Shown here one piece after another: positions 12,300-21,491 of a DNA stretch of 64,000 nucleotides. The position numbers were made by a program, and so were the translations under genes. Below the pieces are notes generated by a model. The model was not told where the DNA came from and made no database searches. It saw only the letters and a program-made list of their open reading frames with translations. Origin of the DNA: DASRHY01 sp035650275 (GTDB taxonomy: Bacteria > Actinomycetota > Actinomycetes > Propionibacteriales > Kribbellaceae). Positions within the stretch are counted from its first letter, which is position 1. The number at the start of each line of letters is the position of its first letter. The stretch covers positions 1-64,000 of the forward strand of contig DASRHY010000239.1 in the NCBI GenBank assembly GCA_035650275.1, written 5' to 3'.

Positions 12300-14496
12300 T
12301 GGTTGTCGGGGGCAACCAGTCTGAGGTGCTGCCGACGGTGACCAGCCGTTGGGTGGCGCGGGTCAGGACGACGTACAGGGCTCGGACGCCGCCGGGGGTC
12401 TCGGCGACGATCCGGTCCGGCTCGACGGCGACGACCGCGTCGTACTCCAGGCCCTTGGAGTCGAGCGGGCTGAGCGTGACGACGCGCGGGTCGGCGAGCT
12501 CGGCCAGTGTGCCGTCCACGGCGGTGCGCAGCGTTGGCGGGCTGATCACGCCGACGGTGCCCTCGACCAGGCCGAGCAGCTCGCCGGCGGCGTCGCGAAC
12601 GGCCTCGGCGATCTTGCCGGCGTCGACGGTGCGGTGCTCAGGGTGGGTGCCGGTGGAGCGTACGGCGTCGGGCAGGTCCGCGTCGGGGACCTCGCGGCGG
12701 ATCACCTCGCCGGCGAAGCGGTAGATCTCGGCCGAGTTCCGGTAGTTGGTGGACAGCCGGAACGTGTGCCGCGGCAGGTTGCCGAGCATCGAGTCCATCG
12801 CGGCGCGGGCCTCAACCGGGTCGCGCCAGGAGCTCTGCGCGGGGTCGCCGACGATGGTCCAGCTGGCGTGCGGGCCGCGGCGGGTCACCATCCGCCACTG
12901 CATCGGCGACAGGTCCTGGGCCTCGTCGACGAGCACGTGCGCGTACTCGGCCGGCTCGTCGGCGTCGGCAAGAGCGGCCGCTGCGGCACGGCGTTCGGAG
13001 GTGGTGACCACCTCGGCGACGGACAGGCCCTCCAGCCAGTCGAACTCCTCCTCGTCCGCGACCGCCGGGGGTGCGGTGCCGAGCAGCTGCGACAGCTCGT
13101 CGACGAGCGCGACGTCGGCGACCGTGAACGCGGTACTGCGACGGACCGACCGGGACAGCAGGTCGATCTCGGCGTCGCTGAGCTCTCCGCGGGACCAGCG
13201 TCGTAGCCGGCGGGCGTCGCCCAGCCAGCCGAGCACCTCGACCGGCGACAGCGCCGGCCACCACGCGGCCAGGAAGGACGTGAACGCGGGCAGGTCGGTG
13301 ACCACGTCCGAGAACACCTCGCGGTCGGCCAGCCGGCCCGTCCGCAGCTCCTCGCCGAACCGGTCCCACAACGCGCCGACCAGCGCGCGCCGGGCCTCGG
13401 CCTGCGCCCGGTTGCGCTTGTTGCGTCGCAGCACGGTACGGCGAACCGCGTCCAGCGCCGGCGGGCCGAGCTCGATCGGGTTGCCGCCGACGAACACCCG
13501 CAGCGTGGTCGGCGCGCCGGGTACCCGGTCGCGCGCAGCGCGGGAGAGCACGCCGCGCATCCGCAGCGAGCCCTTGACCGCGGCCACATCGGCCGAGTCC
13601 ACCCCGGTGGCGGACAACCCGTCGACCAGCTCACCGACCGCGCGCAGCGACACGGTGTTCTCGCCGAGGCTGGGCAGCACCCGCTCGATGTAGGCCATGA
13701 ACGCGTGCGACGGGCCGACCACCAGCACGCCGCCGCGCTCGAACCGGCGCCGGTCCGCATACAGCAGGTACGCCGCGCGGTGCAGCGCGACCACGGTCTT
13801 GCCGGTACCCGGTCCGCCGCCGATCACGGTGACGCCACGGACCGGCGCCCGGATCGCGGTGTCCTGCGCGGCCTGGATGGTGGCGACGATGTCGCGCATG
13901 GTGTGCCCGCGGGCCCTCGACAGCGCGGCCATCAGCGCGCCCTCGCCGATCACGGGCAGGTTGTCCGGCGCCAGCTCGGGGGCGAGCAGATCGTCCTCGA
14001 GTCCGACCACGGCACGCCCCCGGCAGCGCAGCACCCGGCGTCGTACGACGTCGCGCCGGTCCGCCGGGGTGGCGCGGTAGAACGGCTCCGCGGCCGGGGC
14101 GCGCCAGTCGATCACCAGCGGCTCGTACTCGGCGTCGCGGACACCGAGCCGGCCGACGTACAGCTTCTCCAGGGCGGTGCCCGGTGCCTTCGACGAGTCC
14201 AGCCGGCCGAACACCAGGCCCTCGTGCTCGGCCTCCAGTTCGGCGATCCGCCGGGCGGCGGTGAATACCAGCACGTCCCGCTCGAACAGCCCGGTCGCGT
14301 CCTCGTCGCGGATCAGCCCGAGCCGGGCCGACTGTGCCCGCAGGTGGCCGTCGGTCGCGACCCGTCCGGCCGACGCGGCAGCCTCCTCGACCCGGGCATA
14401 GACCCGGTCGACATGTGCCTGCTCGGCACCGATCTCAGCGGCGACCTCGTCGGGGAGACCATCAGGGAGACCGGAATCGACCGGGGTATGACCCAC
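12295..14496 (-). CDS. helR: HelR-like RNA polymerase recycling helicase (UvrD/HelD superfamily)
   Basis: A 733-residue superfamily 1 ATPase. The N-terminal coiled-coil arm (AEIGAEQAHVDRVYARVEEA onward) is followed by a wedge (GRLGVRDAEYEPLVIDWRAPAAEPFY), typical of HelD proteins. Walker A GGGPGTGKT is at about 222-230, motif II VDEAQDLSP near 523, and 'VGDPAQSSW', 'LSTNYRNSAEIY' and 'YVVLTRATQRL' complete the motor. HelD/HelR bind RNA polymerase, pull out nucleic acid and can give rifamycin tolerance. I start at GTG 14496 (AGAGGA upstream); the frame is open further but only over antisense sequence. HelR versus general HelD is an inference. Confidence 0.85.
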   Translation of the reverse strand: MGHTPVDSGLPDGLPDEVAAEIGAEQAHVDRVYARVEEAAASAGRVATDGHLRAQSARLGLIRDEDATGLFERDVLVFTAARRIAELEAEHEGLVFGRLDSSKAPGTALEKLYVGRLGVRDAEYEPLVIDWRAPAAEPFYRATPADRRDVVRRRVLRCRGRAVVGLEDDLLAPELAPDNLPVIGEGALMAALSRARGHTMRDIVATIQAAQDTAIRAPVRGVTVIGGGPGTGKTVVALHRAAYLLYADRRRFERGGVLVVGPSHAFMAYIERVLPSLGENTVSLRAVGELVDGLSATGVDSADVAAVKGSLRMRGVLSRAARDRVPGAPTTLRVFVGGNPIELGPPALDAVRRTVLRRNKRNRAQAEARRALVGALWDRFGEELRTGRLADREVFSDVVTDLPAFTSFLAAWWPALSPVEVLGWLGDARRLRRWSRGELSDAEIDLLSRSVRRSTAFTVADVALVDELSQLLGTAPPAVADEEEFDWLEGLSVAEVVTTSERRAAAAALADADEPAEYAHVLVDEAQDLSPMQWRMVTRRGPHASWTIVGDPAQSSWRDPVEARAAMDSMLGNLPRHTFRLSTNYRNSAEIYRFAGEVIRREVPDADLPDAVRSTGTHPEHRTVDAGKIAEAVRDAAGELLGLVEGTVGVISPPTLRTAVDGTLAELADPRVVTLSPLDSKGLEYDAVVAVEPDRIVAETPGGVRALYVVLTRATQRLVTVGSTSDWLPPTTS

Positions 14497-14576
14497 CGAA
14501 GTCCTCTCAGCAACCGGGACGAACCCGGGAAGAACACGTGAATCATCAATTCTAGACTGCCCGCACCGGCCGGCGG

Positions 14577-15881
14577 TCAGGCCTTCCCGACTGCTGAGGC
14601 AACGATTGCAGCGCCGAGCGCCGTCGCCGGTACACCACCGCCCGGATGGGCCCCGGAGCCGACGCAGTACAGACCCTGGACGGGGGAGATGTTGGCCGCC
14701 CGGCGGCGGACTGTCCGCGAGCCCTCCCAGGCCACCCCGCACAGCCAGGACGGCGACGTCTGCCGGCTCACCACCTGTTCGCGGACGTCGATCCCGCGGC
14801 CGGTCAGCAGGTCGAGCGCGTCCTCGGTCGGGTAGCCGTGCACCAGCACCGACCAGGCCCGGTGCCCGGCCGGTGCGGTGCCGGCCACCCGGACCACGAC
14901 CAACGGGTCGCCGTGCAGCACGGTCTCGAACGGCAGATCCGGCACCGGGTCGCGCAGCCCCAGATGCACCACGTACGTCGCCTCGGCGTCGTGCGTCTTC
15001 CGGAGCTGCTTGCGGACGCCGTCCGCCTCGGGTGCGTACACCAGCTCCTCGTAAAGCACGCGCGGGTCGAGGTCGCTCACCACCGCGTCGGCCGCGAGCA
15101 GCTCGCCGTCGCTGAGCCGGACCCCGCGGACAGCGCCGCCGGAGGTCGCCACCGCCGCCACCTCGGCGCCGAGCCGGACCTCGACCCGGCGTTCCACCAG
15201 CCGTTTCGCCAGCGCGTCCACCAGCGCCGCGAAGCCGTCGGCGAAGGTCCAGCAGCCGAAGGTTCGCTCCAGGTACGCGACCACACCGACGTACGCCGGC
15301 GTGCGCCGCGGGTCCGAGCGGCACACCGCGGCGTAGTAGGTCAGCGCCGCTCGCGCGCGTTCGTCGTCCAGCCGCCGGGACGCGACCCGCTCCAGCGACT
15401 GCCACGGCCGCAGCGTCCGCAGTGCGCGCACCGACTGACGGCGTGGCGGCGGCTGGTCCAGCGCGGTCGTCCGCACCGTTTCCCAGACGTCGGCATAGGA
15501 GTCGAGCAGCGCGGTCCACTGCTCCGCGGTCCGTTCGCCGACAGTCCGCCAGGCGCGACGCTGGTCGGCGCGGTCCAGCAGTGGGAGGTCCAGCACGGTG
15601 CCGTCGGTGAAGACGTGCCGGCGCGGATCGGTGATCGGGACCAGATCGGCGACCTGTTCGAGCGGCCGGCCGGACTTGCGGAACAGGTCCCGCAGCGCGG
15701 CCGGCAGCGTCGTACTGGCTGCTCCGGTGTCCCAGCGGAAGCCGTCGGCCTCCAGCGTGCCGAGGGTGCCGCCGATGCGGTTCGCGCGTTCGCAGACGGT
15801 CACCCGGTGTCCGAGCTTGGCCAGCCGGACGGCGGCGGCGAGCCCGCCCAGGCCGGCTCCGATGACGACGATCGATGCCAT
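14577..15881 (-). CDS. Phytoene desaturase-family FAD oxidoreductase
   Basis: A 434-residue CrtI/GDI-type flavoprotein. The Rossmann start IVVIGAGLGGLAAAVRLAKLGH and the C-terminal LYCVGSGAHPGGGVPATALGAA are the two FAD-contact signatures of the CrtI family. It is shorter than carotenoid desaturases (about 500) and no phytoene synthase is adjacent, so the substrate is uncertain; related proteins act on carotenoids or other polyprenyl compounds. The ATG overlaps the DUF4126 stop by 1 base (TGATG), so the two are cotranscribed, and helR starts 80 bases after its stop. Confidence 0.88.
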   Translation of the reverse strand: MASIVVIGAGLGGLAAAVRLAKLGHRVTVCERANRIGGTLGTLEADGFRWDTGAASTTLPAALRDLFRKSGRPLEQVADLVPITDPRRHVFTDGTVLDLPLLDRADQRRAWRTVGERTAEQWTALLDSYADVWETVRTTALDQPPPRRQSVRALRTLRPWQSLERVASRRLDDERARAALTYYAAVCRSDPRRTPAYVGVVAYLERTFGCWTFADGFAALVDALAKRLVERRVEVRLGAEVAAVATSGGAVRGVRLSDGELLAADAVVSDLDPRVLYEELVYAPEADGVRKQLRKTHDAEATYVVHLGLRDPVPDLPFETVLHGDPLVVVRVAGTAPAGHRAWSVLVHGYPTEDALDLLTGRGIDVREQVVSRQTSPSWLCGVAWEGSRTVRRRAANISPVQGLYCVGSGAHPGGGVPATALGAAIVASAVGKA

Positions 15882-16498
15882 CAGCCGGTACCACCGCCCC
15901 TGGCCGGGGTGCCGCCGGTCCGGCCCTCGCGCCAGGCGCGGTACTTGGCCAGCCCGCGCCTGATCGCGCGGATCGCGAAGAACACCGTGACGGCACCGAG
16001 TATCAGCAGGATGGCCGCGATCACCGCCGCCAGCCAGGGGTAGACCACGGCGAGCGACACCATGCCGGCCACCGCGACGTCCTCGCCGGACGACACGGCG
16101 ATGTTGGTGACCGGCTCGGGGGAGGTGTTCACCGCGAGCCGGAGCGAGGCCTTGATCAGGTGCGACGTCAGCGCCGTCAGACCGCCGGTGGCGACTATCA
16201 CCGCCTGATGCAGGGTGGTCGAGTCACTGGCGATGAGCGCGGCGATGACCGCGCCGACGGTGGGCCGGATCAGCGTGGAGATCGTGTCCCAGGCCGAGTC
16301 GACGTACGGGATCTTGTCCGCGACGAACTCCACCGCGAACAACGCCGCGGCCGCGATCATCACGTCGGTCCGGGTGAGGGCGTCGGGCACCTCCTCGACG
16401 CCGGCGAACCGGCCGAGCAGGCCCAGCATCAAGACGCACACGTAGGCGTTGATCCCACTCGCCCAGCCGGTGGTGAATGCCAGCGGCAACGCTTCCAT
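15881..16498 (-). CDS. DUF4126 membrane protein
   Basis: A 205-residue integral membrane protein with five or six hydrophobic segments. 'LAFTTGWASGINAYVCVLMLGLLGR' at the start, 'VEFVADKIPYVDSAWDTISTLIRP' and 'VIVATGGLTALTSHLIKASLRLAVNTSPEP' (parts) are the DUF4126 pattern. Function unknown. First gene of a run with the desaturase (and possibly helR). It is divergent from the amidase, with a 216-base gap. Confidence 0.85.
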   Translation of the reverse strand: MEALPLAFTTGWASGINAYVCVLMLGLLGRFAGVEEVPDALTRTDVMIAAAALFAVEFVADKIPYVDSAWDTISTLIRPTVGAVIAALIASDSTTLHQAVIVATGGLTALTSHLIKASLRLAVNTSPEPVTNIAVSSGEDVAVAGMVSLAVVYPWLAAVIAAILLILGAVTVFFAIRAIRRGLAKYRAWREGRTGGTPARGGGTG

Positions 16499-16631
16499 GT
16501 CCTGCCCTGTCTGTCCCGTCCTGCATGCTGTCCGCGACCAGGCACACGCGGTCAGTGGTCATGACCGCCATATTTCAGAGATCCTGCCCTATGTCACCGG
16601 TGAACCTACCTCCGCCGCGCGGTGTGAACCG

Positions 16632-16662
16632 TTGACACGCAGATCAACTCGGACCGAAAGTA
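16632..16662 (+). promoter_or_regulatory. Possible promoter of the secreted amidase
   Basis: TTGACA at 16632-16637 matches the -35 consensus exactly. The best -10 candidate, AAAGTA (16657-16662), is 19 bases downstream and weak. The remaining part of the 16499-16714 gap shows only the RBS-like CAGGGAG before ATG 16715. Confidence 0.35.
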
Positions 16663-16714
16663 AACGACGAACCACACCGGGTCACTCCGGATCCGCCTCG
16701 CTCAGGGAGCGCTC

Positions 16715-18658
16715 ATGTCCCGACCTCTCACACGACTCATTCGCCGCCGGCACGCGGTGGCGCTACTCGCCGCGGCAGCCCTGCTGCCCGCGGTCGCTCT
16801 CCCGGCCGCGGCCGGCGACGATCCCGAAGCCGCCAGCCCATCGGGTACCACGCTCGCGGCCGCCTTCACCGACGCGTCCCAGCGGTACGGCGTACCGGAG
16901 CGGGTGCTGCTCGCGATCTCGTACGCCCAGACCCGGTGGGACGACCACGGTGCCAGCCCGAGCACGTCCGGCGGCTACGGTCCGATGCACCTGACCGACG
17001 TCCGGCTGCCCCGCACAGCCGAGACCGCGGACGGCACCCGGACCTTCGACGCGAAGGCGCCGCAGCTGCACACGCTGACCACCGCGGCCGACCTGACCGG
17101 CCGGAGCCCGGCCGACCTGCGGCTCGACCCGGCGGCGAACATCGCCGGCGGTGCGGCACTGCTCGCGGACAAGCAGCGCTCGATGGGCCTGGCTACCGGT
17201 GCCGGCACCGACGCCGCGGACTGGTACGGCGCGGTGGCGGCGTACAGCGGCGCGAACGACACGGCCACAGCGGCGACGTTCGCCGAGGACGTGTACGGGA
17301 TCCTCGCCAAGGGCGCGGCGCGCACCACGAACGCCGGCCAGCGTCTGGTGTTGCCGGCGGCAACGGTCGCGCCAGACCGCGGCCAGCTCGCCCGCACCGG
17401 CCTGAAGACCGCGGCGGCCGGGGGAGAGGTCGACTGTCCGAAGCAGCTGGCCTGCGAATGGCTGCCGGCGCCGTACGAGTGGTACGGCCAGCCGAATCCC
17501 GGTGCCTACGGCAACCATGACCTGGCGAACCGGCCGAACGACATGAAGATCGACTACATCATCATTCACGACACCGAGGCCAGCTGGCAGACCACGCTGA
17601 ACCTGGTGCAGGACCCGACCTACGTCAGCTGGCAGTACACGATGCGGTCGTCGGACGGCAAGACCTGGCAGCACGTCAAGCCGAACGACGTCGCCTGGCA
17701 CGCCGGCAACTGGTACGTGAACATGCACAGCCTCGGCATCGAGCACGAGGGCTTCGCGGCGCAGGGCGCGACCTGGTACACCGAGGCGCTTTACCGCAAC
17801 TCGGCCCGGCTGGTCCGCTACCTCGCGGCCAAGTACGACGTGCCGCTGGACCGCGCGCACATCATGGGGCACGACAAGATCCCCGGCATCACCCCGGCAC
17901 GGATCCCGGCCATGCACTGGGACCCGGGCCCGTACTGGGACTGGGAGCACTACTTCGACCTGCTCGAAGCGCCGTTCCACGGCACGAAGCTGCCGGTCAA
18001 GGCCGGCTCGGTCGTCACGCTGATCCCGGGCTTCGACGACAACGTCCAGGTCGTGACCGGGTGCGAGACGTCGGCGCCGTGCACCCCGCAGGGCACGAAC
18101 TTCGTCTACCTGCGGACCGAGCCGAACGACGCCGCGCCGCTGGTGAAGGACATCGGGCTGCGCCCGAACGGAGCGAACAGCACCACGCACGTGTCCGACA
18201 TCGGCGCCCGAATCGACGCCGGCTCGAAGTTCGTCGTTGCCGAGCGCAACGGTGAGTGGCTGGCGGTGTGGTACCTCGGCCAGAAGGGCTGGTTCCGCAA
18301 CCCCGTCGCCGACCCGGACGCGTTCCGCACCCCGGGCCTGGTGGTGAAGCCGAAGGCCGGTATGACCACGATCCCGGTCTACGGCCGGGCCTACCCGGAG
18401 CAGGCGGCGTACCCGCCGGAGATCCCGTACGCCGGCAACGAGGTGACACCGCTGCCGTACACGATCGCCGCCGGCCAGGCCTACCCGCTCGCAGACGCGC
18501 ACATCCAGACGGACTTCTACAACGCGAAGACGTTCAACGGCGTGCCGCCGAACGACCACGTCCAGGTAGTCGGGCAGGACCGGTACTACCAGATCTGGTT
18601 CGGACACCGGATGCACTACGTCCGGGCTGCGGACGTCGACATCCGGGTGGCACCCTGA
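16715..18658 (+). CDS. Secreted N-acetylmuramoyl-L-alanine amidase
   Basis: A 647-residue exported protein. The N-terminus has a signal peptide (RRRHAVALLAAAALLPAVAL, cleavage near AAAGD). Residues 45-200 resemble a goose-lysozyme/transglycosylase-like helical region (LLAISYAQTRWDDHG). The Amidase_2 domain (about 255-430) carries the zinc ligands: His285 in IIIHDTE and His401 in AMHWDPGPYWDW; 'WHAGNWYVNMHSLGIEHEG' and 'MGHDKIPGITPARIP' complete it. The C-terminal 200 residues are SH3-like segments that could bind wall. It should cut the bond between muramic acid and L-Ala. Divergent from DUF4126; MmcQ gene follows by 4 bases. Confidence 0.92.
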   Translation: MSRPLTRLIRRRHAVALLAAAALLPAVALPAAAGDDPEAASPSGTTLAAAFTDASQRYGVPERVLLAISYAQTRWDDHGASPSTSGGYGPMHLTDVRLPRTAETADGTRTFDAKAPQLHTLTTAADLTGRSPADLRLDPAANIAGGAALLADKQRSMGLATGAGTDAADWYGAVAAYSGANDTATAATFAEDVYGILAKGAARTTNAGQRLVLPAATVAPDRGQLARTGLKTAAAGGEVDCPKQLACEWLPAPYEWYGQPNPGAYGNHDLANRPNDMKIDYIIIHDTEASWQTTLNLVQDPTYVSWQYTMRSSDGKTWQHVKPNDVAWHAGNWYVNMHSLGIEHEGFAAQGATWYTEALYRNSARLVRYLAAKYDVPLDRAHIMGHDKIPGITPARIPAMHWDPGPYWDWEHYFDLLEAPFHGTKLPVKAGSVVTLIPGFDDNVQVVTGCETSAPCTPQGTNFVYLRTEPNDAAPLVKDIGLRPNGANSTTHVSDIGARIDAGSKFVVAERNGEWLAVWYLGQKGWFRNPVADPDAFRTPGLVVKPKAGMTTIPVYGRAYPEQAAYPPEIPYAGNEVTPLPYTIAAGQAYPLADAHIQTDFYNAKTFNGVPPNDHVQVVGQDRYYQIWFGHRMHYVRAADVDIRVAP

Positions 18659-18662
18659 TCAG

Positions 18663-19028
18663 GTGGTGACAGCGGACGAGGTGCGCCGGGTAGCGCTCGA
18701 GCTACCCGGCAGCTACCTCGCGGTGGTCCGCGACATCGTCAAGATCCGGGTCAACCGTTACGTGTACCTCGCCTTCTCGCCCGACGACGAGCAGATGGGC
18801 TGCGGGTTCCCCAAGGAGGAGCGCGACGCGGCGATCGCCGCCGAGCCGGACAAGTTCCTGCCGCCGGCGCCGCGGGACATGCGCTACCGGTGGATCGAGG
18901 TTCGGCTGGACGCGCTGGACGAGACCGAGATGCGCGAGCTGGTCACGGACGCGTGGCGGATGTGCGTGTCCAAGCGCACCGCGGCCGAGTACGACGCGCA
19001 ACAGGCCGGCGGGAACGAACCAGGCTGA
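18663..19028 (+). CDS. MmcQ/YjbR family DNA-binding-like protein
   Basis: A 121-residue MmcQ/YjbR fold: 'VRRVALELPGSYLAVVRDIVKIRVN', 'YLAFSPDDEQMGCGFPKEERDAAI' and 'RYRWIEVRLDALDETEMRELVTDAWRM' (parts). The family has a double-stranded-DNA-binding-like shape but no settled role. Start GTG 18663 or GTG 18666. Followed by a 98-base hairpin. Confidence 0.85.
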   Translation: MVTADEVRRVALELPGSYLAVVRDIVKIRVNRYVYLAFSPDDEQMGCGFPKEERDAAIAAEPDKFLPPAPRDMRYRWIEVRLDALDETEMRELVTDAWRMCVSKRTAAEYDAQQAGGNEPG

Positions 19029-19066
19029 CGTCGGTCGTCCCCTTGGCCGAGCAGCCCGCTTCCGCC

Positions 19067-19164
19067 GTCGCAATTCGCGTGGTTAACCCGGCGAGTGGTG
19101 GGTTGTCCCCGGCAATGACCAGGGACAACCCTGCACTGGCCGGATTAACCACGCGAATTGCGAC
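19067..19164. repeat. 98-base hairpin between convergent genes
   Basis: Arms of 46 bases (19067-19112 and 19119-19164) pair with only five mismatches around a 6-base loop. The outer 20 bases, GTCGCAATTCGCGTGGTTAA, pair perfectly, as do GGGTTGTCCC and GGGACAACCC inside. It lies midway between the MmcQ and YbaK stops (38 and 40 bases away). It could terminate both transcripts or be a small palindromic mobile element; the mismatches show old divergence. Confidence 0.85.
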
Positions 19165-19204
19165 CGGGGTGCGACCGCCCGCGGGGGGGTGGCCGGGTGG
19201 ACGG

Positions 19205-19678
19205 TCAGTTGACGTCGATGGCGATGCCGTCGGTGATCCGCAGCAGCTCGTCGTACGTGCTGGGGAAGACCGCGTGGGGGATGCCGCCGGCGGCCCAGAC
19301 CTCGTCGTACGTCGCCAGCGTGCGGTCCACCAGGGTGCGCATCGGCGCCGGGTGGCCGACCGGCGCGACACCGCCGATCGCCTGACCGGTGTGCTCGCGG
19401 ACGAACTCCGGGGTGGCGCGGCGCAGCTTCGCGATGCCCAGCTCGGCGGCGACCTTGCCGGTGTCGACCCGGTGCGCGCCGGAGGTGAGGATCAGCACTG
19501 GCACCCCGTCCCCGTCGAAGATCAGGCTGTTCGCGATCGCCCCGACCTCGCAGCCGAGCTGCTCCGCGGCCGCGGCCGCGGTCGGGGCGGCGTCGGGCAG
19601 GACCCTGATCACGCCGGTGGCGCCGGCGGCGGCGAGGGCCTCGGCGACCCGCTGGATGCTGGGATGGGAGTCGTTCAC
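19205..19678 (-). CDS. YbaK/EbsC-type aminoacyl-tRNA deacylase
   Basis: A 157-residue editing-domain protein. The helix 'ANSLIFDGDGVPVLILTSGAHRVD' and the loop 'GGVAPVGHPAPMRTLVD' are the YbaK signature; the conserved Lys and Gly-x-x-Pro of the deacylase site are in 'TGKVAAELG' and 'GGVAPVG'. Such proteins hydrolyse mischarged tRNAs such as Cys-tRNA-Pro. GTG 19678 overlaps the DUF4037 stop (GTGA). The long open frame upstream is antisense to DUF4037 sequence and not part of it. Confidence 0.88.
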   Translation of the reverse strand: MNDSHPSIQRVAEALAAAGATGVIRVLPDAAPTAAAAAEQLGCEVGAIANSLIFDGDGVPVLILTSGAHRVDTGKVAAELGIAKLRRATPEFVREHTGQAIGGVAPVGHPAPMRTLVDRTLATYDEVWAAGGIPHAVFPSTYDELLRITDGIAIDVN

Positions 19679-20739
19679 CCGGCCGAGCCTAATGCGGCCG
19701 GTCCGCCGGGTCGCCCGAGTCCCCCGTAGAGCGGTCCGAGCCGGCGGGCGACCGAGGGGTCGCTGAGCAGGTCGGAGCTGTCCGCCGCCTGGTCGACGCT
19801 CCCGACCAGCGGTAGCGATCGCAGCAGCGGGTCGGTGACCGTCGCCAGGCAGGCCTTGGCGAACCGTCCCGCGCCGAGCACCGTGGCCGGGCGGTCGTGG
19901 AAGGTCCGCAGCGCCGGGTCCACCGGCTCGGTCACACCGAGCGCGTTGTGGCGGCGGGCGAGCAGCGTGTACGCCGTACCGAGCGCACGCTCCCGCCCGG
20001 CCAGGTCCGCGGCCCGCACCGCGTCCCGCAACGCCGTGTCCAGCCCGTCGGAGTGGTCCAGCTCCGCGAACGCCGTACCCAGCCACTTGCTGTACGGCGC
20101 GTAACGGCGCGCCATCAGCAGCGCGAGCCGGACCGCGTCCCGGACCTGCCGGGCGGCGACGACCGCGGACCCGAGCTCGTCGCCCACTTCGGCGGTGCGC
20201 TGCACGAACGGCTCCTCCTGGTCGAGTCGGCGCCACTGGCAGGCCAGCAGCCATCGCCACACCTGGTCCGGATACCACCGCAGGCTCGCGCGGACCGGTG
20301 CCAGCCGGCCGTCGTCGGCGTACACCTGACCGCGTACGACGCCGAGCAGCTGTTGCTGCGGAACCAGCAGCCAGTCCTGCGTGGCAAGCGGCCGGGTGGC
20401 GTCGACGCCGAGGTGGTCGCGCAGCCAGCCGGCCAGGGTCGCGACGGTGACGTGATGTACCGGCCGCTGCTGGTCCCAGCCGAACCTGACCGGCAGGCCG
20501 CGGAACTCGTCCGGCAGGCCGTCCTCGATCCGGTCCCTGGTCGCGGCCAGGTCGGCGTCGTCGACGAAGACGCACAGTCGCGGGCCCCATCCGTGGTCGG
20601 TGGACCGCTCGGTGTCGTACCCGAGCACGTCCGAGCCCCAGCCGAGCAGCCCGGCCGCGTACGGCGTCCCGTCCAGCAGCGGTCCGATGACCTCGGTGTG
20701 GAATGCGGCGTTGAGCCGGCGGCTGCTGACGAACGTCAC
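19675..20739 (-). CDS. DUF4037 domain nucleotidyltransferase-like protein
   Basis: A 354-residue protein of the DUF4037 family. The N-terminus 'GLLGWGSDVLGYDTERSTDHGWGPRLCVFV' (parts) has the nucleotidyltransferase GS..D.GxD-like pattern, and the middle 'RYAPYSKWLGTAF' is conserved in the family. Substrate and function are unknown. It overlaps ybaK by 4 bases. DM13 lies 25 bases upstream on the same strand. Confidence 0.82.
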   Translation of the reverse strand: MTFVSSRRLNAAFHTEVIGPLLDGTPYAAGLLGWGSDVLGYDTERSTDHGWGPRLCVFVDDADLAATRDRIEDGLPDEFRGLPVRFGWDQQRPVHHVTVATLAGWLRDHLGVDATRPLATQDWLLVPQQQLLGVVRGQVYADDGRLAPVRASLRWYPDQVWRWLLACQWRRLDQEEPFVQRTAEVGDELGSAVVAARQVRDAVRLALLMARRYAPYSKWLGTAFAELDHSDGLDTALRDAVRAADLAGRERALGTAYTLLARRHNALGVTEPVDPALRTFHDRPATVLGAGRFAKACLATVTDPLLRSLPLVGSVDQAADSSDLLSDPSVARRLGPLYGGLGRPGGPAALGSAG

Positions 20740-20764
20740 CCGGCCATCCTGGCCGACCGCCGGC

Positions 20765-21367
20765 TCAGGCGGTCGCCAGGGCGGCGGCTCCGAACGACAC
20801 GTTGAACCGGTCGCACCAGATGCTCACGCTGCGGAACTTGCTCAGGTCGACGTCCGCCGGGATCGCGTAGTTCTGGTTGCCCTGGTTGCCCTTCAGGTCA
20901 CCGAGGTCGACGTACGTGCCGTCGTCGAAGACCCGCCAGCCTCTGGTTCCCTCGACCACCTCGGCGTCGGTCAGCCAGACCTCGAGGTCCGGTCCGTCGG
21001 AGGTGTCCAGGCCCTCGAGCCGCAGCACGCGGCTGCCGTCGGCGAGCCGGATCACCGCGGCGGTGCCGGTGGTGTCGTGCTCGTGCGTGATGAACGTTCC
21101 GCGCGCCAGCGTGACCGGACCGGCCGAAACTGTCGGTGGCCGCGTCGACGATTGGGGCATGGACGGAGACGTATCGGTGCCGGGTGCGGTGCTTGTGGGT
21201 GCCGGAGTGGTGGGCGCTGCGTCCGCGGGTGCTCCGGGCAACGACTCGTCCACGACCGTGTTGGTGAACAGCCGCCATGGCTGGAACAACGGCAGCCCGA
21301 CCGCGAGACCGACGGCGGCTACGGACGCGACGACGGCGATCACCGTACGGCGGGACGGGCGCGGCAT
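20765..21367 (-). CDS. DM13 domain membrane-anchored protein
   Basis: A 200-residue protein with an N-terminal signal anchor (AVVASVAAVGLAVGLPLF), a Thr/Pro-rich linker (about 45-85) and a C-terminal DM13 domain (about 90-195: 'GTFITHEHDTTGTAAVIRL', 'LEVWLTD', 'LGDLKGNQGNQNYAIP', 'VSIWCDRFNVSFG'). DM13 holds a near-invariant Cys and is proposed to take part in electron transfer outside the membrane. ATG 21367 has GGAGGA 6 bases upstream. Confidence 0.88.
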   Translation of the reverse strand: MPRPSRRTVIAVVASVAAVGLAVGLPLFQPWRLFTNTVVDESLPGAPADAAPTTPAPTSTAPGTDTSPSMPQSSTRPPTVSAGPVTLARGTFITHEHDTTGTAAVIRLADGSRVLRLEGLDTSDGPDLEVWLTDAEVVEGTRGWRVFDDGTYVDLGDLKGNQGNQNYAIPADVDLSKFRSVSIWCDRFNVSFGAAALATA

Positions 21368-21453
21368 GAGGTCCTCCGGGAGTGCTGGCCTGCTGTCGGG
21401 ACCAGTCTGCTGGTATCCGGTCGCCGATCGGGGCGCGGCGCGATTACCGGTCG

Positions 21454-21483
21454 TTGACGGTTGTCGCCGGGCCGGGGTACTGT
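21454..21483 (+). promoter_or_regulatory. Promoter of the DUF6504/SAV_6107 unit
   Basis: TTGACG (21454-21459) and TACTGT (21478-21483) are 18 bases apart, a good sigma-70-type promoter. The predicted start near 21490 falls at the edge of the LexA box. Confidence 0.65.
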
Positions 21484-21491
21484 TGTTCCGT

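Noticed and set aside
12295..15996. Single open frame of 1233 codons on the minus strand
   Set aside because: Only the last 733 codons are the HelR-like gene. The upstream part is an out-of-frame shadow of the desaturase gene, common in high-GC DNA.
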